A stretch of 64,000 bases of DNA from Onthophagus taurus (taxonomy: Eukaryota; Arthropoda; Insecta; Coleoptera; Scarabaeidae). Position numbers and translations under genes: made by a program. The notes beneath the pieces were generated by a model. The model was not told where the DNA came from, did not search any database, and saw only the letters and a program-made list of their open reading frames with translations. The stretch is taken from assembly GCF_036711975.1 (NCBI RefSeq), contig NC_091976.1:20398001-20462000 (forward strand), given 5' to 3'. Of this stretch, positions 12,646 through 26,210 are shown piece after piece (the stretch's first letter is position 1; the number at the start of each line of letters is the position of its first letter).

Positions 12646-13335
12646 GAAAACGTACATAATACTAGAATACTCAATATATATCATTTCTTAAGGCAATAAC
12701 CAGGTCACGAAAATGTCTCTTATTTACGTACGCGAAAGAGAGAGAGAGAAAGAAAGAAATATATATAGATGTTAAAAAAGGGAATGATCTTTAATTCGCG
12801 TAATTAACAAATAAATATCTCCTAGTTTTGGTGTTATATAAATCTTATATTTTATATACCTACAACAGTAATACTTAATATGTATTTTAGAGAACAAAAA
12901 AAAACGTAAGTAACGTTTCCTTTTCCTTTTTTGTGTGTACATACATATATAACAGTGCGCGGGTGAAAAAATACAAATAAATACGCAATAATAAGGTGAA
13001 ATTGAAACGAACAGCTAATTTTTTTAAAGCTGGTAACTATTTAAAATAAAAGAATAAAAAAATTAAAAGAAAATAATACTTTAAATACGTTTATAAATCT
13101 TGTTTTTTTTTTCAAAATCCTTGAATGAAATTCCTTTTAATTCCTCGTCAATTCATCAAATTACTGAGAATACTGATCGCAATTTTAAATAAATTAATTT
13201 TGTACTGCTACATTAACCATGCGATCGATAATAATACTTTAATAAAAAATTATTTCGGTCAAAAAACTAATCATATATACATTAATTTAAATAGTAAATC
13301 GTTATAAATTCAAGTGAAGAAGAAAAAACGAAAAG

Positions 13336-16300
13336 TTATTGCCGCTGTACGTTCTTAAAAAACCACTCAGTAAATTTTCTCAACTGCAATAACGCCGCTT
13401 GCGCTTGATCCTGCAATTTTTTATTATCCTCCCGAAGTCTACGTACTTCATCCTCCAAAGATAATCTTCTTCTCGTTTCCCTTGAAACGCGCGATTCCAA
13501 ATCTCGGACGTGACTTTGTAATTCTGGGACACTTGCGCTACTACTAATACTATAATGGAAAGAAAATTTTAAATATTAATGTTTTTATAATACAATTCGA
13601 TTTATAACGTAGGTATATAAATTAAAAGATAAAAAGTATATTTGTTTTGAATAGATATGTTGTAAAAATCTTACCACTTAAATAACTGATTTTAGCTTAA
13701 TATTATCTTAATAGTAAATGCATCGAAATGAAAAAGGTGGTACAAAAGAACTCTCAACCATTAATACTTAACTCGTCCGCAGTTATAATTGGATTTAGTT
13801 ACAAATACTATTCTTTAATTCAGCAGCTTCCCATCAATACGAACCTCATAATACAATTAGATAAACACTAAGAGGTTGCTTGCTTCCCAGATACACTGGG
13901 AACAAATATAATTTATGTATTTTAAAATTTTTAATAAAGATGAGATCAACAATGTTATAAATTTATTTCCCATCTGGATACCCCAAAGAAAATGCCAAGA
14001 ACATTATTTTAATAACATATACATATATGCGAACCTAATAGAACTTTGCCACACAAATACAGACTTTGACAAAAATTATAAGAATACTATAGGAATAACA
14101 GTGTTAATTATATAAGTAGTGTAAAAAATGGCAAAAATCACATTCGAATCTTGCGCATTTTTCACTCAATTTTAGACTTGAGACTTTATATTAGTGATGG
14201 AATGGATAGTGATTTTGCGAAAGGGCGGATGCCGAATATCCGGTTATCCGGCCATTATGGTTATAATTTCTGGTGCATTTCTGAAGTGATACCCTACATT
14301 GGCACATTATTGCGATATTTGAATAAAAATGAAATTAATAAGAAAGCTGATAAGATATGTCCAACTTATTTGGATCCAAGATACAAATTGAACTTTTTTG
14401 ATGCTGATTTAACTAACGAAGCAACTCTAAAAAGAGGATACTTTAATTAATAATTGGCGATATTTCCACAAAGATCTTTTTATATTCAAGGAATTTTATA
14501 GCGAATTTTGAAAGTTATCGATGAAAATTGCAATATCGAAAATTTTATCAATACTTCAAATATTGTTTTCTCAAAAACTAAAAGTTATTTTTCAAAACGG
14601 GTTGGTTCATTGGAAAGAGGACACTTTTATTAACACTTTGGGAAATTTTCATACTCATATTCCAAGAACTGGATTTTATACGAATTTTTAAAACTTAATC
14701 GGCGAAAATTGCAAAATTCGAAAAGCCGGATATCCGTTCCACCACTACTTTATATATATATATATTACTCTAACTATAGTCAGGTCAGTTATAAAAATCT
14801 ATTACAAACAAGAAAAATTAAGTATTCAAAATCAGCTAAAAAATTCTTAGAAAACCAGTATTAGATATTTTTATAATATTTAAATTCTTCCCAAAATACT
14901 AAACAAAAGTACCGTATTTTCTCGAATCTTATCCGCACTCGAATCTAATCCGCACCCCGATTTTAAAAATGCATAGTGGTAAAAAAATTTAGTTTGCAAA
15001 TGTAATCCGCATCTTTCTTTGAGCAATTCGACAACAGCAAAACGATGCGATGCTTGTTGTTAACCATGAATATATATTTTTTCTGTTGACTGACGCTGAT
15101 GTACCTAAAGAAACCTTGCTTACGGCGAGTTTTTATTAGACTAGACTTTAAATTTACCAAGCCAGAAAAAATTGGAAAATAAATATGATTTTAAAAATAA
15201 ATAGTAATGCCTAGCACGAATGCCGTTCATATACTGCCCTCGTAGTAGCTCGAACGTGGTGTGTGCTTAATTATACATATAATAGCGTAATTATAAAAAA
15301 AGTAGCAAAAATCTAAAAGGTTCTTCTATACAGCAAAGTTTAAAGAGATGTTATTAAGTTAGCGTTAAGGAAATCGAAAAGCTGGTACAATTTTTGCTGT
15401 TAATGAGAGTAACGTTGCGGCTGTTGCGGAAAGACAAGGTAGCTATTGCAGACTGTCAGGCATCGTGCAAAAAATTTACCGGGCCAAAGGAGAGACGATT
15501 TCATGAAATTGACGAGGCAGTTTTCTAGTTCTCTCAAGAAAAACGATAGAAGGGACTAAAAAATGTTTAATACTAGCAAAGGTTGGACTGTGGGATTTAT
15601 GCGCTGAATGGTGTTATCGTTGAGGCGCAGAACTACAATTTCCCAAAAGCTCCTAATGATTTTCAAGAAAATTTCAATTTGTCTCAAACTGTAAATGTCA
15701 ACGAAATGGTAGTATATCTGGATATGCCACCCAATTACACACTGGAAAGCAGAGGTGTGTGGGAAATTTCTTTATAAACGTGTGGTTGCGAAAAATTGCG
15801 CATAACATTGATGCTAGCAGTAACAAGTGATAAGGAAAAATTGCTGTCATTAGTAATATTGAGAAAAAAAACATTCTGAAATCTGAAAGACTTCCCGAAT
15901 GACGTCCTAGTTAGGGCACAACAAAAAGGATGGATAATGAAAAAGCTGATGATGGAATGATTAAGACAAGTATGGAGTCTTAGACCAGGAGGATTATTAA
16001 ATAAGGATATTAATTAATCATAGACTGATTGCCCTTGGTTTAGACTTCTTGTCATAATAATAATACCTGGTGGAATAACATCCATAATACAACCTGTGTA
16101 TGTATATGTATATTAACAAACTCGAGAATTAACAAAACCGGGAGCAATTAAAGGAGCTTCTGAACTTGCTCAGTGAGTGTAGGCGACATGGAAAACGTTC
16201 CCTGAAAACAATATTACATCAATATACATCATTTACGAAGTTTTGTATAATCCGAATTGATCTGTATTGATCCGAAGATGATGTAATATGGGAAGAAAAT

Positions 16301-19300
16301 GATACATAAAAAAAAAAATTTGTAAAAAAGGTGCGGATTACATTCGAGAAAATACGGTATATAGCACACCACATACCTAAACTTAACCATTTCCGAAATA
16401 ATACCAGAAGAAAATTTATTAATCCTGTTCTAATAAATAACTATTTCCTTTGAAATTCTATTTTATGTATTGTAATTGTTTACCTTTTGAGAGTAATGAA
16501 TTTGTTACACAATTTTCTGGTAAACTTAAAAAGTTTTATTATAAATGAAATACTCCAATTTACCAAGAAAAGATCGTTTCATACCACACAAAATAGAGTA
16601 ATTGATATAATAGAGCTTTCATTAAAACACCCCATTTTTTTTAAATGATTGATTCAAAGATAAATTATTTCATTTTCACTTAGTCATACCATTTTATGCC
16701 AAATACATCTACAGCATCTCTTCATTGAGTCACTTCTGATACTTGAAAAAACTTGATAAAGTTAACATAATTTAAGGATAATTAAATGAACTTAATTATT
16801 TATTAGTCACAATTTATTAAAAAATAATATTCATAACTCAATTTATTAGAAACGGTTAAGTGTAAATTTGTGGTGTACTACTTAAAGAAAAGTAACTTTA
16901 TTTTTGTCTAACTTTTTGAATAATTAATTTTATGGCCAAATTTAATCTTACTTTGAAGATATTGAAGCATCAATTGGTCCGTCATCCTCCCAATTTCTTC
17001 TTTCGCCATCTCCAATTCGATTTTCATCAGAACATCCAACGACTTTAGTTGCTGTATCAACCAAACTGGGCCAATCCATATCTTCAGGTAAAGGTAAAGC
17101 TTCTGGTCCAACGACGATCGCTTTCGTTTTGCTCGGACTAGGAAGTCTTGGCGACATCCTTCCACTTCCGCCACTTTTAAACTCCGTCGGAAGTGGACTG
17201 GAAGTTGTACTAGCATTCGAAATAACTGTCGCTGGTCTTGCCAGTGTTAAAATAACATCCGGAGATGGTTGTTTATGAACCGATAAAGAAGTGGCGTTTA
17301 AATTCTCTCGCGAATGGCTTTTAATATCTTTGGTTATGGGTTTCGCTTCTGGAGGAGCTTCGATGTTATCGGGATTGATTAAACGTAAAAGTTCTTCTTG
17401 AAAGTTATTGTTTAAATTGGCGCTGTTTCGATTTGAAGATCTAGCTGTAACGCCAGGACGGAGTTTTGCATCGCTGTTCATCGATCTAGGACTGTGATTC
17501 CTACTGTTTGAATTAGAAATGTTCGAAATATGTTTTCGACGGGATCTTGGCGATACTTGACCCGAACCATTTGATAATTCATCTTCACTACCAACGCCAC
17601 ATAATCGCTCGCTTATTGAACTATCCGTCGAATGTCCATCAGTATTTCTATTAATATCATGAGTATACTCCATTTTTGGTAACCGAGTTATTCCATAATC
17701 TTCGTTTGTTGTAATTCTTAACCTTTCGTTGTGTTGTTTAATAATGTTGTTTTTATCCAATTTGTAAGGCACTTCAATATCCCCAATATTATGAATAGTT
17801 GCTGTTAATGGTTGTTGAAAATTAATGTGTTGTAAAGGTAAAGAATGACTTGCTTGAACTTTGTTATGCTGAATTTGTTGCGGAAAATGATTGTGGGATT
17901 GCGACATTTGGATATGAGAATTCCAAACGTTCTTTTTTGGAGTGGACGGATAAGTATTGTTTGAATGGATTCTTTTAGAAACCAAAGGATCTTCGTATGT
18001 ATCATACCAAGGATCATCATTTGAATGTCCACTAGAAGACGAAGTCATCGTACCTTCATTACTAGCTGTTGCATACCCTGAACTATTACTAGACCTGGGC
18101 GGTGAAAAACTTCGATCGTAAATTTTTCGATGATTTCCAGGAACGGCTTTTTGCATTTGCGCCGTTTTACGATTCTTCACGTCATCTGCAACGTTCTCGT
18201 AATCTTCGTAATTACTTTCAGTGTATTTGCATTGGGATAGCGTGCATCCTTTGCGTACGGAACCGTCTGGAAGCGGTGGTATCACAGTTAAAGTTACGTA
18301 AGTAGAGGTTTTCAATAAATCGACCATCTGGTCGTGTGTTAAAGTCGAAACGGCAATCTTGCATATTTCAACCAAGCGGGAATTCTGTCGTAAACCAGCT
18401 TGCCACGCTTGTCCTTGACATTCGACAACGGTAACGGTCCCGTCAGGTTGAACGTGAAATCCTAATTGACCCATGATGTTTCGTTGTAATTGTAATTCTT
18501 GAACCGTCGTTCCTTGAGTTACTGCTTTTAATCGATCAATTATTTCGACCAATTCATCTCTTTCTGATGTATCTTTAATATGAATTGTCATTCGTTCACC
18601 TTGATGGTGGTAAATTCTTAAACAACTCGTTTGCGATGAAGACCAACCCAAAATAGATTTACACGGGGTTACAAAAACGATTTGTTTCGTTTGTTCTTCA
18701 ATTAAAACAAGGGAATCTGTTGAGATCCCAAGTAAACATTCAATTTGTTGAGATTGGCCACAATCTTCTAACAAAACCTGCCATAAAAGGGCTCCTCTTT
18801 GGCACGCGTCTGGTATAAATCTAGGACGTATTTTTTCTTTCTTTTTACTACTAAATATTGCTAAAAAAAGTTTATGAGAAAATAAAATTTTAGCGGTTAT
18901 TTTACTTACAGAATTTTTGTCCAGTATCAATAGGTGTAGATGTTGAATAATTCGTAACCAAATCTTTAAGATATTCTTGTCGAGTTCTTGTGGCCATAGT
19001 TACAAATTTTTCTGATCTATGAGCCGCGTTTTCTGCATTAACAACTTTCGCCAATAAGAAATCAGCGAAAGCTTTACCTTTTGGGAAAATAGCACCGTCT
19101 TTGATAGGCGGACCAAACACTTGAACGTCTTTGGATCGACTAACGGCGACGCTGTAGTGAGTATTTTCCGTGCACGGATTGATTGCACGTACGACGATAA
19201 ATACGTGCTGAAATTGGGAACGAATACCTTTTGGAGTAAACGGTAAAGCGCCGGGTTCTTGGAAGACAATTGTGACGATATCATTGCCTATATGGCGTTT

Positions 19301-21128
19301 TCTTAAAAGCTGCTGACGATTGTTTGGCGTAAATGGAAGCATTGTGGATACATGAAACATTATTTGGCAATCTTGGTATTCAGAGTAAACAGAATATAAT
19401 CCAGTTGAGTCAGCTAAAAAATAATAAAACAATGAAATGAATCTTTTATAAAGTCTTCTATATTAACTTACATTTACTATCTAATCCAGCTCGATATTTG
19501 TTGAATCCTTGCAACCGTACTTTGGTCCCTATTGTTTCTAAAAACTCTTCAAAAGCTTTTCCAGCCTCTTCATTATTATACATCTCCTCTTCAGACGATT
19601 GTCCAGATTTACAATACATAACACCTACTTTATAATGATTTGTAAGTCCTTGTTCATCAACTTTAATTAATTGGTCTTCAGTTTGTTCACCCCCCATTCC
19701 CAATCTTAATGAACTAAGTTGAATTTCCGGCGCAACATATTCTAAAACTTCTTTTGAATGCATCGACTTACTACTTGTACTACTTCCGCTCGATTTGATT
19801 GTTGGAATAGCATCTTCCAAAATCGCCCCGCGTAACGTTAACAATTCTGATGTTCTTATTATTAATCGATATTGATACTGCATCAAGGTGTTATCCGTTT
19901 GAGGTATCCGTTCGCGTTTTATTGAAATTGCTAATGGCCCTAGTTGTTCATCCATTCCAAACCAATTTTGGTGATCTAAAAAAATTATTCCAGCACCCAA
20001 AAAAAAAAGTTTTAATTTCTTACCTTGTCCTTTAAAATATTCCCTATAATACAACGCCCCTTGATCTACACTTTCAATGGGCCTTGGTAATCTTTGGTAT
20101 GGACAAGTGGAATGTCTCCAATGGGTCTGTCCAGGTGCAAACTCTAAAACGGCAACGCCATAGGCCAAAGGAGGTCTGTGCAATGGTCTGCGATTTCCAC
20201 CGCCTTGTAACCTCGTTAAACTAACAATTCGTTCCTCTTCTCCGCCGGTTTCGTTCCGAAAGAATGGGCAACTTTGAACCAAATCATTATTTTGTCCATC
20301 CCCGCTATCCTCTTCTCCGCCTTGACCATCGGACACCGATTTCATGGTAGAAGCAGCCGAGGCACCGGTTGTGGTATTTCTTCGTTTCGAAAGATTTTTA
20401 CGGATCCTCACCGAATAAGTCAAACTGGTCGTAAGAGATTGACAATCATAATGAGTAAATGCTCTCCGCTTAGCGATTTCTTCAGATTCCGCACTGGACA
20501 TCATACTAGTCGTTGAAATACTCATCACACTATCGTCCATTGTTTGTTTTGGATGGATATTTTTCATAGATCCACTCGACACACTCCCCGAGTGTCCTAA
20601 AAACTTCGAAATTCTTCCTCGATACTTCGGACTTGGAGGTGGATTCCTCCCGTCACCATCATCAGTTCCATTCGTATGATTCTGTATCCTCAAAAATTCC
20701 GAAGGTCCCGGTGATCGTTGATCGGTAACCACCCCTAAAGCTGGTGGTTGATACACTTGAAGCATTTCGAAGAAGGCATCACCTCCAGCTCCAGACTGTG
20801 ACCTGTCGATAACGTCGATCGAACCGTGACTTCCGTACTCTCGTTTTAACGAGTACGAATTGACGTGATCGAGTAACTCTAAACTCGAATTGCTACGATA
20901 GAGTAATTCCGGGGAGAAAGCGCAATCTCGTTTACGGGGTACTGAGCCTCCCAAGTGATGATGATGACGGTCGTTATAAGAAGCTCGTGGTGCAGCGTTT
21001 ATTCGCGTTTTTTGTATTGGGTTGTTGTAATATTCGAAACCTTGGGCCGTACGCTCCCTTGTACGATGATTCCCTGCATTCGAGGGCGCTCTCGGGGGCG
21101 CAGGCCCACACTCTTGCAAACCGATCAT
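13336..21128 (-). CDS. Sipa1l: SIPA1L/SPAR-type Rap GTPase-activating protein with PDZ domain
   Basis: GTPase-activating protein for Rap, a signalling and cytoskeleton scaffold in this family. Exons on the minus strand: 21128-20024, 19975-19472, 19413-18910, 18860-16952 and 13549-13336; total 1411 residues, all phases consistent. Family order is complete: a Ser-rich N-terminus with [14 protein letters not shown]; the [13 protein letters not shown] motif; the Rap-GAP domain from about residue 340 to 690, with the catalytic Asn in [10 protein letters not shown] near residue 580; a PDZ domain about 820-905 ([24 protein letters not shown]); a Ser-rich linker; a [14 protein letters not shown] motif; and a C-terminal coiled coil ([15 protein letters not shown]) ending in KFTEWFF. 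The last intron is 3.4 kb and holds two DNA elements. The gene may start further upstream (see 21483-21575). Confidence 0.9.
14190..14749 (+). mobile_element. hAT-type MITE in Sipa1l intron
   Basis: The ends are inverted: tagtgatggaatgg at the left and ccgttccaccactac at the right, matching the CAGTGGTGGAAC-like tips of hAT elements. The interior keeps a decayed hAT transposase piece, [15 protein letters not shown] (about 14357-14402), from the region after the BED finger. CCGGTTATCCGG-like palindromes lie near the ends. A similar right end occurs at 52350-52445. Confidence 0.6.
14912..16357 (+). mobile_element. pogo/Tigger-like DNA transposon, decayed
   Basis: Inverted ends (ccgtattttctcgaatc and gattcgagaaaatacgg, the latter with a few changes) are flanked by TA at both sides, giving a 1446-bp element. 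Plus-strand remnants follow pogo transposase order: an HTH-like piece ([16 protein letters not shown]) near 15390, [13 protein letters not shown] near 15500, then DDE-domain pieces [14 protein letters not shown] near 15720, [26 protein letters not shown] near 15900 and [14 protein letters not shown] near 15970. Several frameshifts and stops make it inactive. Confidence 0.75.
19976..20023 (-). other. 48-bp in-frame microintron in the Rap-GAP gene
   Basis: The sequence begins GTAAGAAATT and ends TTTTTTTAG, is 48 bases (16 codons) long and has no stop in frame. If retained it inserts [16 protein letters not shown] between GQ and [10 protein letters not shown], where vertebrate SIPA1L proteins are continuous. 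Removing it restores the family sequence, so splicing is the best reading. Confidence 0.75.
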
Positions 21129-21482
21129 CCCATCACGCTATAACAACAAAAATAGAAAATTATTGGTATAATGAATGCTTTTAACTATTAATAATTGATA
21201 TAAATTTCAACTTGACATATCAAGGAGTACAAAACATAATAGAATAATAATCTTTATCGTGCGCAACTGTATTATCTCATTTAAAAATTGTTTATCGTGT
21301 TGTTCCGGAAAGAAACGAAAGAAACGAGAAATAAGGCCTTGATTGATTTTAATTCAAAGTGCGAGAAAACAACACAAAGCATAACAATAAACGGTGTTTA
21401 GGAAAAAAAAAAGAGAAAGTTGGACACAACAAAGCTTTCTTTCTTTTCCATTAGCAACGTAAAAGTTTTTTTATTTGTTTAC

Positions 21483-21575
21483 CATCAAAGGACAATCGCA
21501 TTCTGAATTCTGCGAAGTACAACAGCAGAAGAAGCGAACGTTTTTGGTTTTGGTCGTTCTTCCACATTTTGACAT
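21483..21575 (-). CDS. candidate upstream first coding exon of Sipa1l
   Basis: A 31-codon piece from ATG at 21575, ending at donor GTAAAC (21482), in phase with an acceptor (ttgttatag) at 21138. Joining adds MSKCGRTTKTK, a cluster FFCCCTSQNSECDC and RDG before the ATG at 21128. The acceptor right before that ATG argues that transcripts do enter from upstream, so this exon is at least 5' UTR. Whether it is translated is uncertain. Confidence 0.35.
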
Positions 21576-21579
21576 AATC

Positions 21580-22583
21580 GTTGTTGACGTTTAACACACA
21601 TATAGAAGCTTAGCGCACGACTGTTACAAAAACCTTATACAAAGCAGAAGGTTTTACTATTATCGACGATGAGGCTATTGGGCGCTGCTTACTGATAACG
21701 TAACACACACACATATACAAACAGAAAACGTATTTAGTTGCGATAGGAGTGAGTGCGAGATTCCCACAGCTGTTTACGAAGAAATCGTTATACCACACCG
21801 TTCGTTGTTAGATATCTTTTTTTAAGAGGCGATAAGAAACCGGCGTTTGCCTCTCGTATCCGATGATCGTCGCTAAGCTACTGGGCAAATCGCCCCACGT
21901 TTACGTCGAAACCTCATTCAAGGAAAGGACGCAGATCCACTCGCTTGGATCTGTGCCATACATTTTCGTTTCGGTTTTCTGTCTGAGCGTGACGACTGTA
22001 TATTTTTGCATTCCATCGACGCCGATGAAAACCAAAAATAATATTTGAAGCGATATTTTTGGGTGTTAATTGGCAATGAACTAAAAAACATGGTTGTTAT
22101 ACTTTTACCACTTTAAAAACAGATTCATTAAGAAATTCAAAAAATAAATCAAATTAAAAAATAAAGGAATTAATGAATTAAAGAACAAGGAAGGCACAAA
22201 TTTTATTGAATCCGTTTTTATGTAAATTTAAATGTTATATGCCGGATGTTGGCGGGTACGGGCGCGTTTTCCGCCTTTAAATTATACAGAAGCGAACGAA
22301 AGGAAAATAAATAAGATCGCCACAAGCAGGACCCAATAATAGCTCCGTCCGTTTATTTATCTATCGACAGGAATTATTAATAGTTGTGTAAAAACGCCTC
22401 GAAACTCGATCGGACGACCTTGAATTTCAACGCAAAACGTCACACGCGCGTCCGGGCGACATTTTTCAACCGCCAAGCGAGCCATTTACAACCAACACAC
22501 CCACAACTAACATTTTATGACTCATTTAAAAATTACATTCTGAATCGATTCACATTAATACTAACTTTGTTTCGCCAAATCGA
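21580..22583. other. upstream region of Sipa1l, no gene seen
   Basis: Probably promoter and 5' UTR of the Rap-GAP gene: moderately GC-rich compared with the introns, with donor-like sites in minus orientation (for example ATCAGTAAGC near 21697). Open frames here are short on both strands and not recognisable. Confidence 0.3.
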
Positions 22584-24140
22584 TTCGTTACTAACAAAGT
22601 CCAGATATGATTAAGTACCCAAATATTTTTGCAAAAAAAGTTAACCAAATTTTCTTCTTCTTTTTCCTTCTGTATTTAGGCATAACTGCCTGTTTTTCTT
22701 CACTTTTTTGCACTTGTGATTTGTCCTCATTCCATTTCTTCTTTCTGTCCAATACCCAATCATTGATATTATCTATCCTACAAGCCTGTCTGATGTTCTC
22801 ACTTTTTTCTCTGTCCATCAATGTTTTCCCAACTGTTCTACGCACTATTTTAATTTCTGTTGTTTCTAGTATTTTTGTTTTGGATGTTTCTAGTCGAGTC
22901 TTTGCTGCATTTGTTAATATAGTTCCCAAATTCATAGTTTACATAAAATATCTTCTTCTTCTTCTTTCTGTAATTAGGTCTGCTTTTCTTCACTTTTTTG
23001 CCTCCTAATCGTTTGGAAGGTTGTCGCTCCATCTTTTGCTTCATCTTGCTCAGATGACATGGTTATAATCAATCAAAATCTAGAAAAATTCATTCAAAAT
23101 CTCCAAAACTCGGTTAATAAGGTACATAAATGGTTATTGACATGGTGCTTTTACTTAAATCCAAGTAAATGTGAAGCCAAAATATTTACCCTTAGACAAG
23201 TTAAAAATCCTACAACAATAATAATCGAAGATCACCCTTTAAACTGAAATCCGAAAGATAGCGCTATCAAATATCAGGGAGTATATTTGAACCAAAGACT
23301 TACATAGAATATATGGAGATGTAAAAAATTAAACAAGCTAAATCTAATATTAAAAAAATTCAAGTGCTACAAAATAAAATTCTAAGAATGTCTGTAGATG
23401 CCCTATGGTTTGTGAGAAATTCGCAGATACATGAAGAACTAGGAGTCGAAACGATAACAGAACACATTACTAAAACAATCAAATAGTGCTTACAGTAGTA
23501 CTTAGTTACTTACAAGACCTCCAAACGTGTCCAAGTGCACAAGAACATCAATTGGGAGATATTGGCATCCATAGTCGACTAAAACGGAGACTTCCACAAG
23601 ACATTTATAGAAGAAGATTTATTAGATAGCGAATAGATTCAGGATGACATTGTTAGTTCCCCCGCTTTATTGTATAATTAATTTTACAATTGTTATCAAA
23701 GTCATGAAGTAACATGTAATGTTGAACTGGTTAACGCAGTTAATAAAAGAAATCGATTCGTTAGTAACAAAGTCCAGATATGATTAAGTACCCAAATATT
23801 ATTGCAAAAAAAATTAACCAAATTTTCTTCTTCCTTCGGTATTTAGGCATAACTCCCTGTTTTTCTTCACTTTTTGGCCCCCTAATCGTTTGGAAGTTTG
23901 TTACCCATTTTTCTAGGTCTTCCAATGCTTCTTCGTCCCGTGTTATTTTCACAAATCGTTTTTCTGTCATTCTCTCGATGTGCTCATTCCATTTCTTCTT
24001 TCTGTCCATCAATGTTTTCTCAACTATTCTAGGCACTATTTTCATTTCTGTTATTTCTAGCATTATTTTTATTTTAGAAGTTTCTGCTCGAGTCTCTGCT
24101 GCACATATTAATATAGGTCTAATTGCCGTCTTGTATATCC
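22584..24140 (-). mobile_element. two RTE 3' fragments flanking a Jockey-like fragment
   Basis: 22584-22935 and 23752-24130 are direct repeats that begin alike (gattcgtta, then aacaaagtccag) and encode the same RTE C-terminus on the minus strand (VGKTLMDREKSENIR; RKKKWNE; MPKYRRKKK). Between them, 23050-23700 on the plus strand carries a different RT tail of Jockey type (VHKWLLTWCFYLNPSKCEAK), followed by broken pieces. The middle piece is probably an insertion or rearrangement between two RTE copies. Confidence 0.6.
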
Positions 24141-24169
24141 AGACTTTGGCTTCAGCTCTAATATGTTTA

Positions 24170-25100
24170 TTTCGTCATATTGTGTCATTTAGGTCCTTGC
24201 CGCTCTTGCAGCTTGATTCCTTCGGTCTAACAAGGACAACGTTGCGGAACAGAAGTGCTACATGCGCAAATCTTCTTGGCTGCATATTTAACCAGTCTAT
24301 TTCTGACAATTTACCACTAATATGATCTCTTCGCCTCAACCCAAACAATCTCACACAAGAATTTTGTACTTTTTGAATTTTGTACATAAGTGTATGCGAT
24401 AAAAACGGGTAATACAAACAATCAGCAAAGTTGAAATGCGACAGTACTATGTATCATCTTTTAATTTATCTCGATGTGTTTTTGGATCAAATAAAACTAA
24501 CTCCGTTTTCTTTGGGTTGATGCAAAGACTATGTCCATCGGAAAGCTTAGTCAATCGATCCAAGTCCACATTGATTTTGTCACATGCAACATCTACCTCC
24601 AACTCAGAGAAGGAATAATATATTTGTGTATCATCAGCGTACCAATGTGCGGAGCAATGCCTCATTATATTCTTGAATTGACTATATTTTTAATAGTATA
24701 GATCCCTGTTGATGTCCGATTTTGACCAGTGTAGGATCAGAATAACAACCGTTCACTGCAACCTGCTGCACTCTGTTTGATACGTAGTTGATAAGGAAAC
24801 ATACTGCCGATTGACTTAATTCAATATGGATTAAAATTGAAGATAAAAGTTTATGATTCAGTCTATCAAAAGCTTTAGAGTAATCAAGTAAACACAGTAC
24901 GGTTACCTAACGGCCATCAGATGTCCTAAGAATACCATCTACGATGTTCAGCTATGCAGTCGTGCAGCTATAACCCGCCCAAAAACCAGATTGCACCTTA
25001 GGCAACAATTCGTTTTTATAAATATATTCCTTTAATTGTTCACACATAACTTTTTCCAACACCTTAGACAACACCGGCAAAAGAGTTCGGATTTTTATTT
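24170..25100 (-). mobile_element. Jockey-like RT fragment with intact YADD
   Basis: Minus strand from 25080: FWAGYSCTTA, LLDYSKAFDRLNHKLLS, LINYVSNRVQQVAVNG, then WYADDTQIYYSFSELEVD at about 24635 and a tail IQKVQNSCVRLFG. The catalytic YADD is intact here, unlike the copy at 2.9-4.8 kb, but stops and frameshifts separate the segments. Confidence 0.65.
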
Positions 25101-25109
25101 TTGGGAATC

Positions 25110-25640
25110 GGTATCATCCTTGCCTATTTCCTATTTGAATTTAATTTCTTGATGTATGATTTTATCATCAACCACCAGCTTGTATCTGATCGGTGTCATG
25201 ATAAACTGTTTTGCTATTTTTATTAAAGTGGAACAGTAACCTCTGGAGATCATCCTCGTTTTCCGCGACCAGCACCACATCGTCTGCGTAGCACAGGATG
25301 TTAACCACCTTATTTCCCTGCTTGTATCCTCCTGTTTTATAATTTCATCCATTACGGTATTAAACAGAAACGGTTGCAATCTGTTCAGTTAGTTCGCCAT
25401 TTATTTTTGCTTGAATCTTGTTATCCAAGTAAATATTTTCAATTGTTTTAATGATGTTGTACGGTACTTGTCTATCATAGAGGAGATGTATTATATCCTT
25501 TAACTGTATTCGATTGACAGGCTTCTCCAGATCAATAAAACACATGAAGGCTCGGATGTATTCGATCGACTTTTTGGTTATTTGTCTTACATTAGAACAA
25601 ATATGGCATCCGTGCAGGAGTTTCCTGATCTGTACTGAAT
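25110..25640 (-). mobile_element. RTE retroposon RT fragment
   Basis: Minus-strand pieces include CFIDLEKPVNRIQ, IKTIENIYLDNKIQAKING and FLFNTVMDEII, typical of the RTE palm between the AFD and catalytic boxes. The AFD motif itself reads KPV and the YADD region is out of frame. Confidence 0.6.
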
Positions 25641-25979
25641 CCTTGTTCGTGCTAATAAAGTATATTCATTTATTTTACTTGTTATTATTTTTGTCGTTAA
25701 CTTTAGGGTAGTATTAAATAACATTTTTTATATTATGTAGAAATCGAAAACGGGATTCCCTTTCAGAGTTTCCCACATACTTCTTTCTTGTAATTTAATA
25801 TCATTTTTTTCTCACCGGACGAATAACCACATCCTTCGAATCCATCCAGAATTCAATCCGGTCTTCCCCTTTTGCCCTCATACAAATATGTACGTATCAT
25901 AAATATTTAACTTCTTAACACATCGTTCTTTGAACGTGCGTCTTTGGTGTTGAATGTTTAACACGTTTGCAGTTCTTTG

Positions 25980-26210
25980 GCGGTCGGTGGCGAGTATTAA
26001 CTGTAAACGAGATCCTATTTTACAAACAAACCTCGCTCGGCATGACCTAATGCGGCCGGTATTCGCGACGACGACGACGACGACGTGGAGGTGAACCTGG
26101 CATTATAGATGGAGATATGCAAGAGCGGTCGTGTTTCCGTTGAAAACGGACGACTTCCGGCGATTTTTTTGCCGCACCTGCAAATTATGCGCTTTGATTT
26201 CAAAAACGCT
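25980..26210. other. GC-rich patch with (CGA)n microsatellite
   Basis: Locally GC-rich, with a CGACGACGACGACGACGA run near 26066-26085. Open frames are short on both strands. It may mark a promoter or first exon of an unseen gene. From 26211 to 29464 I see no convincing coding, RNA or transposon sequence. Confidence 0.25.
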